Positions 14,008-19,096 of a DNA stretch of 19,096 bases are shown here, piece by piece. Position numbers and translations under genes: made by a program. Positions within the stretch are counted from its first letter, which is position 1. The number at the start of each line of letters is the position of its first letter. The notes under the pieces are model-generated. The model did not search any database and had not been told where the DNA came from. It saw only the letters and a list, made by a program, of their open reading frames with translations. This DNA is from an uncultured Bacillota bacterium. Its GTDB lineage: Bacteria > Bacillota > Clostridia > Peptostreptococcales > Anaerovoracaceae. The stretch lies in the NCBI GenBank assembly GCA_946638265.1, contig CAMPBN010000008.1:1-19096 (forward strand), given 5' to 3'.

Positions 14008-16144
14008 AGATTGAAACAGTATTCTTACGAAGGAATTTTGCCAGAGTCTCCTCTAGCTTTTTCACGTTGATAGGCTTGATGATATAGGCATTCATACCTG
14101 CTTCCATCACCATCTGCTTGTCAGGTTCCAGCGCATTGGCTGTCATAGCTACAATCGGTATGGCTGCCAGCTCTCTGTCCGGCAGATTTCTGATCATAAC
14201 CGTGGCTTCCAGTCCATCCATTACCGGCATGATGACATCCATGAGCACCAGGTCGTAATATCCCGGGCCGGCGTTGCGAAGCATCTTGAGTGCAACTGCG
14301 CCATTTTCCGCATTTTCCACCTGGATGCCCCAATCTTCCAGAAATTCCTGAGCAATCTCCATGTTCAGATCGTTGTCTTCCACCAGGAGCACTCGCTTGC
14401 CGATGAAATCCATATAATCGCCGCGCTGTGTATTTTCCTGCGCACGCTTGATATCCTCCGGATCGGAAATCGCCTGAAGAGAAAGCTTGATGGTAAAGGT
14501 GGAGCCCTTGCCTCTCTGGCTCTCTACGCTTATTGTGCCGCCCATAAACTCCGTGATGCTGCGGGCTATCGTCAAGCCAAGTCCCGTACCGACGTTGGCC
14601 TCCCTGGCATAAGGGCTGACACCTCTTTCGAGCGGATCGAAGATGTGCGGCAGCTGATCTTCCGCGATGCCGATGCCTGTATCCGAGATATAGAAGGAGT
14701 ACATATTCATGCCGTCTTCCCTGTCGGTTTCCTGCTCGATAGTCATGTCCACGCTGCCTCCCATAGGCGTGAATTTCAAAGCGTTGTTGATAACATTGGA
14801 AAGCACCTGTTCCATATGCTCTCTGTCACCGTAAACATTCTCTGCACTGACGCTGAGGAGTTTGACCGTAAAATTGATCTTCTTCACCTTCAGCTTGCTG
14901 GCAAATGCCGTACTGATTTCTTTTGCAAAAATCGGAAGATTGATCGGCACAATGTCCGGGATAATCTGTCCGGTCTCGATTTGAGACATGTTCAGCACTT
15001 CGTTTACCAATTCGCCCAGATGGGCTCCCGAGTTGGAAATCTTCCCCAGGTAATCCGCCAATCTCTCCCTGTCATCCATATTGTTCCTGGCCAGCATGGT
15101 AAAGCCGATGATGGCATTGAGCGGCGTTCGTATGTCATGCGACAGGCTGGAAAGGAAACTGAGCTTTCTGTGCGAAGAGCTTTCTTCTTTTTTCGCTTTT
15201 TCCGCCAGCAGAGCTTTTTCCAAAACTGCCCTGTTACGCAGGTTTATCCAGATATAATATATGACAAGCGCTAAAATTTCAGCGATTCCCAATGAAATAA
15301 AGATCATGTGGAAATGCATGAGATTGCCGAAGGCAACGTCCTTGGAGATTCCCACTGCCACTTCCCAATCGCCTATTCCCACCGGTGTCTGGTAGTAATA
15401 TATCTCTTCGCCGGTTTTCGGAATGCGATAAATGGCACAAGTGTCCCGGCCGCTGCTTCCCGCTTCCCATTGCTTGTACAGGATAAAGCCTTCCTTGCCG
15501 CCCTCCTGCTGATAGTCGCTGATGTTATTCAGCTCGGAAGTTCTGGTGTCTACAAAGAAATCGCCTGTTTCTTTGCTGACCAGATAGAAGTCCCGCACCT
15601 CGTCGTACGGCCTCAGTTCTATTTCTGAAGTCAGATCTCTGCGCGAAAGGCCGAAAAACAAGTACCCTTTCAGAGCCTTGTTTCTGGCAATCGGCGCATA
15701 ATATCTGGCCACATAGCTGCCCGGGATCAGCGACTCCTCTTTGTATGAAAATGAGCAGCTTTCCGGTGAAAGCTCCTTGTACTCCATGTCTTTTGGCGCA
15801 TCCACCAATTCTCCTCCGGAAGTCAGCACCTTGCCATCCGGTAAAAATATACCCACTTCGGCAAAAGGATAAATCTGCGCATAGTCGCCGAGAAGCTTCG
15901 CTGTCTCAGGTGAGGTCAGGGATTCCTGCCCGGACATGTCCACTGCAATGGTTTCCAGAGTTCTGATGTTAATCTGGGAATGCTGCGCCAAAGCCACGGC
16001 CGCCGAAGCCGAAGCCTCCTTCAGACTCTGCCAGCAGCGCTGTTCGGCTACTGCATTGACCTGACTGTAAGCTATGCCATAAAGAGCGGTCGAAAATATT
16101 ATTAGTACCAAAGTTACTATTGTGATTGCATTTAATTTTTTCAT
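14006..16144 (-). CDS. Hybrid sensor histidine kinase with C-terminal receiver domain
   Basis: A membrane sensor of 712 aa. Residues ~5-27 are a membrane segment; ~30-275 form an extracytoplasmic sensor, probably of the Cache/PDC type; a second membrane segment is at ~280-305 (FISLGIAEILALVIYYIWI). The HisKA box SHDIRTPLNAIIGF has the phospho-acceptor His336. The ATPase domain shows NALKFTP, DTGIGIA and GTGLGL. The receiver at ~585-705 has VLLVEDNDLNM and the phospho-acceptor Asp636 in LMDVIMPVMDG. It ends at the receiver, with no Hpt or DNA-binding output, so the phosphate must pass to a partner outside this window. I chose ATG at 16144. A TTG at 16201 would add 19 residues before the membrane segment, but it has no Shine-Dalgarno and the predicted promoter lies inside that stretch. 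The signal sensed is unknown. Confidence 0.93.
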   Translation of the reverse strand: MKKLNAITIVTLVLIIFSTALYGIAYSQVNAVAEQRCWQSLKEASASAAVALAQHSQINIRTLETIAVDMSGQESLTSPETAKLLGDYAQIYPFAEVGIFLPDGKVLTSGGELVDAPKDMEYKELSPESCSFSYKEESLIPGSYVARYYAPIARNKALKGYLFFGLSRRDLTSEIELRPYDEVRDFYLVSKETGDFFVDTRTSELNNISDYQQEGGKEGFILYKQWEAGSSGRDTCAIYRIPKTGEEIYYYQTPVGIGDWEVAVGISKDVAFGNLMHFHMIFISLGIAEILALVIYYIWINLRNRAVLEKALLAEKAKKEESSSHRKLSFLSSLSHDIRTPLNAIIGFTMLARNNMDDRERLADYLGKISNSGAHLGELVNEVLNMSQIETGQIIPDIVPINLPIFAKEISTAFASKLKVKKINFTVKLLSVSAENVYGDREHMEQVLSNVINNALKFTPMGGSVDMTIEQETDREDGMNMYSFYISDTGIGIAEDQLPHIFDPLERGVSPYAREANVGTGLGLTIARSITEFMGGTISVESQRGKGSTFTIKLSLQAISDPEDIKRAQENTQRGDYMDFIGKRVLLVEDNDLNMEIAQEFLEDWGIQVENAENGAVALKMLRNAGPGYYDLVLMDVIMPVMDGLEATVMIRNLPDRELAAIPIVAMTANALEPDKQMVMEAGMNAYIIKPINVKKLEETLAKFLRKNTVSI

Positions 16145-16150
16145 AAGGTT

Positions 16151-16179
16151 ATTATAAATTATTTCGGAATTTTCCTCAA
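16151..16179 (-). promoter_or_regulatory. Promoter of the histidine kinase gene
   Basis: On the minus strand, TTGAGG (16174-16179), a 17-nt spacer and a perfect TATAAT (16151-16156) lie 6 nt before the ATG at 16144. The predicted start is on or next to the start codon, and no ribosome binding site is present. This is a second probable leaderless gene. Confidence 0.65.
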
Positions 16180-16208
16180 TATATTTCACTTCTTCACACA
16201 AGTTTCAT

Positions 16209-16237
16209 TTGAGAAAATTGCACATTAGTGGTAAAGT
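16209..16237 (+). promoter_or_regulatory. Promoter of the MltG-like small membrane protein gene
   Basis: TTGAGA (16209-16214), a 17-nt spacer, TAAAGT (16232-16237). The predicted start near 16244 leaves a leader of about 25 nt with GGAGG before the ATG at 16269. Its -35 lies 29 bp from the -35 of the divergent kinase gene. Confidence 0.55.
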
Positions 16238-16268
16238 AATAGTGGTATGCGAATACCGTGGAGGTAAC

Positions 16269-16721
16269 ATGAGAAAACTACGAAATTCATTTTACAATAT
16301 CAGCGACATTTTTGTGGCTGTGATCATAGTTTGCATCGCTGCAGGCCTGATCCTGTGGCGCACCAATATTATCCTCGGCTATCCTGAAAAACTGGTCGCA
16401 GAAGCTTTCGCGGAAAATAACCAGACTCACGAGCCTATCACCACACCCTACGAACATCCGGAAGATGACACCACTTCCGAGGGTGGCGTGACAGATGAGA
16501 AAGATGCAGAGATTTTCTCGGTTTATATCAATATGGGCGATTCCGTGACCGCCATAGGCCAGACTCTCACGGACATCGGTTGCTTTGAATCCGCCAAAGA
16601 ATTTGCCGACCTGGTTTCGGCAAAGGGTGCGGACACCAAGCTCCAGATGGGAATGCATTATTTCCCGGCCAATGCCTCCAAAGACGAAATCGTCGAAGCT
16701 CTGATGCAGCCGGGGCTTTAG
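16269..16721 (+). CDS. Small membrane protein with MltG/YceG-like LysM segment
   Basis: A 150-aa single-pass membrane protein. ATG at 16269 chosen because GTGGAGG lies 5 nt upstream; an in-frame ATG at 16209 coincides with the predicted -35 and has no ribosome binding site. Residues ~12-34 form a membrane segment (DIFVAVIIVCIAAGLILW), followed by a Pro/Glu/Thr-rich spacer. Then comes a ~65-residue extracytoplasmic segment (GDSVTAIGQTLTDIGCF...YFPANASKDEIVEALMQPG) that resembles the LysM-like N-terminal part of the endolytic transglycosylase MltG, where the family pattern is short-residue entry, G-x-Y-x-l and eiv-xxL. The catalytic YceG domain is absent, so it cannot be an active transglycosylase. 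It may bind peptidoglycan or a partner. It ends before a strong bidirectional terminator. Confidence 0.8.
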   Translation: MRKLRNSFYNISDIFVAVIIVCIAAGLILWRTNIILGYPEKLVAEAFAENNQTHEPITTPYEHPEDDTTSEGGVTDEKDAEIFSVYINMGDSVTAIGQTLTDIGCFESAKEFADLVSAKGADTKLQMGMHYFPANASKDEIVEALMQPGL

Positions 16722-16748
16722 CTGATAGCGATTCCGATATCACAAAAA

Positions 16749-16785
16749 AAATCTGCCGAAATGTTTCGGCAGATTTTTGTTTTTT
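16749..16785. terminator. Bidirectional terminator
   Basis: AAATCTGCCGAAA (16749-16761) and TTTCGGCAGATTT (16764-16776) form a perfect 13-bp stem. The plus strand continues TTTTTGTTTTTTG, and the minus strand also runs into a T stretch. It ends both the small membrane protein gene and the convergent aldolase gene. Confidence 0.92.
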
Positions 16786-16797
16786 GTTTTCGCTATT

Positions 16798-17727
16798 TTA
16801 TTTCTGGCCGGAGCAGTTGAGCACGTCGCGGATTTTGTGCTGCACCATATCATGGATAGCCTGGCGTGCAGGTGAAAGATATTTGCGCGGGTCAAAATCT
16901 TCAGGATGTTCGGAGATATATTTTCTTACCTCTGCAGTCATAGCCAGACGCAGGTCTGTATCGATGTTAACCTTGCAGATACCATACTTGGTAGCTTCGC
17001 GGATCATGTCTTCAGGCACGCCCTGAGCGCCCGGAATCTTGCCGCCATATTGGTTGCACTTTGCCACAAATTCAGGGATAACAGTGGATGCACCGTGAAG
17101 CACCAGCGGCGTCTCAGGAATGAGCGCGTGGATTTCCTTAAGTCTTTCGAAATCCAGATAAGGATCTCCCTTGAATTTGTAAGCGCCATGGCTGGTACCG
17201 ATGGCTATTGCCAGAGAGTCAACGCCTGTCTTGGCAACAAATTCAGCCGCTTCTTCAGGGACAGTAAACGTAGCTGCTGCGCCGGAAACCTTGATATTAT
17301 CTTCAACGCCTGCCAGCTTGCCCAGCTCTGCTTCTACCACTACGCCGTGAGCGTGTGCATATTCAACCACTTCCTTGGTGATGCGGATGTTTTCCGCAAA
17401 TTCGTGCTTGGAAGCATCGATCATAACAGAAGTGAAACCGTCATCCACACATTTTTTGCATATCTCGAAATCTTCACCGTGGTCGAGGTGCAGACAGATA
17501 TCAATGCCTGTATCCAGAATAGCCGCTTCCACCAGCTTCATCAGATAAGCAGGGCGCGCATATTTTCTGGCTCCTGCGGAAACCTGAAGGATTACCGGTG
17601 CGTTTTCGTCCTTAACCGCATCCACGATACCCTGGATGATTTCCATGTTGTTTACATTAAAAGCGCCTACGGCATAATCGGATGTAAGTGCCTTTTCAAA
17701 CATTTTCTTACTTGTAATTAAAGCCAT
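16798..17727 (-). CDS. fba: Class II fructose-bisphosphate aldolase
   Basis: A zinc-dependent glycolytic and gluconeogenic enzyme that interconverts fructose-1,6-bisphosphate with glyceraldehyde-3-phosphate and dihydroxyacetone phosphate. It has 309 aa. Seen: LHLDHGEDFE with catalytic Asp82 and zinc ligand His83, VEAELGKLAGVED with Glu134, GTSHGAYKFKG with zinc ligand His180, LVLHGAST with His211, and KVNIDTDLRLA, which binds the phosphate. The length and motif spacing fit the FbaA-type subgroup of Gram-positive bacteria; a tagatose-bisphosphate aldolase is a close relative and less likely. ATG start with AGAGGAGG about 6 nt upstream. It lies 61 bases after the nicotinate phosphoribosyltransferase stop on the same strand with no terminator between, so the two may be co-transcribed. 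Confidence 0.95.
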   Translation of the reverse strand: MALITSKKMFEKALTSDYAVGAFNVNNMEIIQGIVDAVKDENAPVILQVSAGARKYARPAYLMKLVEAAILDTGIDICLHLDHGEDFEICKKCVDDGFTSVMIDASKHEFAENIRITKEVVEYAHAHGVVVEAELGKLAGVEDNIKVSGAAATFTVPEEAAEFVAKTGVDSLAIAIGTSHGAYKFKGDPYLDFERLKEIHALIPETPLVLHGASTVIPEFVAKCNQYGGKIPGAQGVPEDMIREATKYGICKVNIDTDLRLAMTAEVRKYISEHPEDFDPRKYLSPARQAIHDMVQHKIRDVLNCSGQK

Positions 17728-17788
17728 ATTAAACCTCCTCTAATAAGTACCTTTGTTTATTTTAGTGCTTCTTTTGTCGGTTGTAATA

Positions 17789-19096
17789 TTATTCGCCGGC
17801 ATATTCAGCAAGAAGTTCGTTCTTCATCTTCCAAAGCTTTTCCGAAAGGTCGACATAGTAAACCTGCGGATTTTCGAATCTCAGCATTTCAGGCCAGAGC
17901 GTATCGATCTGCTTTGCACAATATTCGCGGATTTCGCCGACTGTCGGAGAATCGTAAACGCATTTTCCGGCTGCAAAAATCTGCTTCTGCAGCTCTTCCA
18001 CTCTGTAATTTTTGAGTTTTTTGCGCTTCCAAACCGCATTCGGGTCGAAAATCACATATCCGTCTTCGCCCGGCTTTGGCTCGTCTGCCAGCGCGATCAC
18101 ATCGCCAAGTACTCTGCCGGTCTCGTTATTGTAGAATCTGTAGTCCTTTTTGTAACCCGGGTTGGTGATTTTGATAACATTTTCGCTGATCTTGATCTTC
18201 GGGATCATCTTTCCGCCTTTTTCCACTGCAGCCAGCTTGTAAACGCCGCCGAATACAGGCTCGGACTTTGCGGTGATTAGTCTTTCGCCCACGCCGAATG
18301 AATCAATGCATGCACCTTCGCGCAAAACTTCTCTGATCAGATATTCATCGAGTGAGTTGGAAATGCAGATCTGACAATCCGGCAGACCTGCGTCATCCAG
18401 CATCTTTCTGGCATTCTTGGTCAGATATGTGATATCTCCGGAATCGATGCGGATACCCATCTTCTGAGGCTTCATCTCCTTGAAGATCTTGATGGCATTC
18501 GGAATACCGGATTTTAATACGTTGTAGGTGTCCACCAGCAGAATGCAGTTCTGCGGATAGATCTTGGCATACTGCTTGAAAGCTTCGTATTCGCTGTCAA
18601 ACATCTGCACCCAGCTGTGAGCCATGGTGCCGAGAGCAGGAACTCCCATATCTCTGTCTACCACCGCACAGGCAGTACCGGCGCATCCTGCGATGTATGC
18701 GGCGCGCGCTCCGTATGCGGCAGCCGAAGTTCCGTGCGCTCTGCGCGTACCGAACTCCATCACCGCTCTGCCGTCAGCCGCACGAACGATACGGCTGGCC
18801 TTCGTGGCAATCAGGCTCTGGTGATTTATCATAAGCAAAATCAGAGTCTCCACAAACTGTGCCTGGATCATAGGCCCCTTGACCGTTATGATCGGCTCTC
18901 CCGGGAAAATCGGTGTTCCTTCGGGAACTGCCCAGATGTCGCAGGCAAATTTGAAATTTTTGAGATAGTCCAGAAAACCTTCAGAGAACATGTTCTTGCT
19001 GCGAAGGAACTGAATATCCTCATCGTTGAAGTGGAGCTCCTTGATGTATTCTATCATCTGCTCCAGTCCTGCCATAATGGCAAAACCGCCTTGATC
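17789..19096 (-). CDS. pncB: Nicotinate phosphoribosyltransferase, 5' end cut by window edge
   Basis: Salvages nicotinate with PRPP and ATP into nicotinate mononucleotide, the first step of the Preiss-Handler route to NAD. An ATG lies at 19075, but the frame stays open to the window edge and reads DQGGFAI before it, matching the conserved GGFA(I/V)xAGLE element of the family. The true start is therefore outside. Visible signatures: MEFGTRRAHG, GTMAHSWVQMF (the His that is phosphorylated in the family), LLVDTYNVLKSGIPNA, and GIRIDSGD in the PRPP/phosphate-binding part. The visible 435 residues plus an expected N-terminal ~40-50 fit the usual ~480 aa of the Firmicutes type. It is upstream of fba in the same direction. 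Confidence 0.95.
   Translation of the reverse strand, partial: DQGGFAIMAGLEQMIEYIKELHFNDEDIQFLRSKNMFSEGFLDYLKNFKFACDIWAVPEGTPIFPGEPIITVKGPMIQAQFVETLILLMINHQSLIATKASRIVRAADGRAVMEFGTRRAHGTSAAAYGARAAYIAGCAGTACAVVDRDMGVPALGTMAHSWVQMFDSEYEAFKQYAKIYPQNCILLVDTYNVLKSGIPNAIKIFKEMKPQKMGIRIDSGDITYLTKNARKMLDDAGLPDCQICISNSLDEYLIREVLREGACIDSFGVGERLITAKSEPVFGGVYKLAAVEKGGKMIPKIKISENVIKITNPGYKKDYRFYNNETGRVLGDVIALADEPKPGEDGYVIFDPNAVWKRKKLKNYRVEELQKQIFAAGKCVYDSPTVGEIREYCAKQIDTLWPEMLRFENPQVYYVDLSEKLWKMKNELLAEYAGE

Noticed and set aside
16145..16201. Extension of the kinase N-terminus to a TTG at 16201
   Set aside because: No ribosome binding site, it would place hydrophilic residues before the membrane segment, and the segment contains a perfect -10 box for a promoter serving the ATG at 16144.
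16906..17721. A 271-aa plus-strand open frame inside the aldolase gene
   Set aside because: It mirrors fba, whose minus frame carries all active-site motifs.
17728..17788. A separate promoter or terminator between pncB and fba
   Set aside because: Only the fba ribosome binding site is clear. There is no hairpin with a T run and no convincing promoter.

Overview
The window looks like the chromosome of an anaerobic, Gram-positive Clostridia-type bacterium with mid-range GC. The signs are S-layer-homology (SLH) surface proteins, strong AGGAGG ribosome binding sites, TTG start use, a Clostridia-like gene set and dense intrinsic terminators. A lineage near Eubacteriales Family XIII/Anaerovoracaceae is a guess; the sequence does not settle it.

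Layout, left to right. (1) 1-765, minus: the 5' part of an L-asparaginase gene that runs off the left edge. (2) 870-1244, minus: ssrA (tmRNA) with promoter and terminator. (3) 1340-1510: a compact non-coding stretch with a palindrome carrying two facing -10 elements, a possible ~70-nt small RNA with its own terminator, and the terminator of the next gene. (4) 1545-7172, minus: a giant secreted SLH protein of 1875 aa with GLUG repeats and a DUF4430-like domain. (5) 7173-8131: a divergent control region. Each side has its own sigma-A-type promoter, cobalamin riboswitch and intrinsic terminator(s). (6) 8132-11782, plus: a second secreted SLH protein of 1216 aa with two DUF4430-like domains flanking an alpha/alpha-barrel-like region. 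(7) 11911-13990, plus: a tight operon of an RluA-family pseudouridine synthase, signal peptidase I and SmpB, closed by a bidirectional terminator. (8) 14006-16144, minus: a hybrid sensor histidine kinase. (9) 16269-16721, plus, divergent from it: a small membrane protein with an MltG-like LysM segment. (10) 16798-17727, minus: class II fructose-bisphosphate aldolase. (11) 17789-19096, minus: nicotinate phosphoribosyltransferase, running off the right edge at its 5' end.

The main point of interest is region 4-6. Two divergently transcribed cell-surface proteins each sit behind a separate cobalamin riboswitch. The right-hand protein combines an alpha/alpha-barrel-like domain with DUF4430 domains, the same two modules that make up animal intrinsic factor and transcobalamin. 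I infer a surface-anchored corrinoid-capture system that is switched on when cobalamin is scarce. No B12 transporter gene lies in the window, so the import step would have to be encoded elsewhere.

The rest is mostly housekeeping. ssrA and smpB, the two partners of trans-translation, are both present about 12 kb apart. Two genes (the RluA homologue and the kinase) have a good promoter whose -10 lies exactly 6 nt before the ATG, which predicts leaderless mRNAs.
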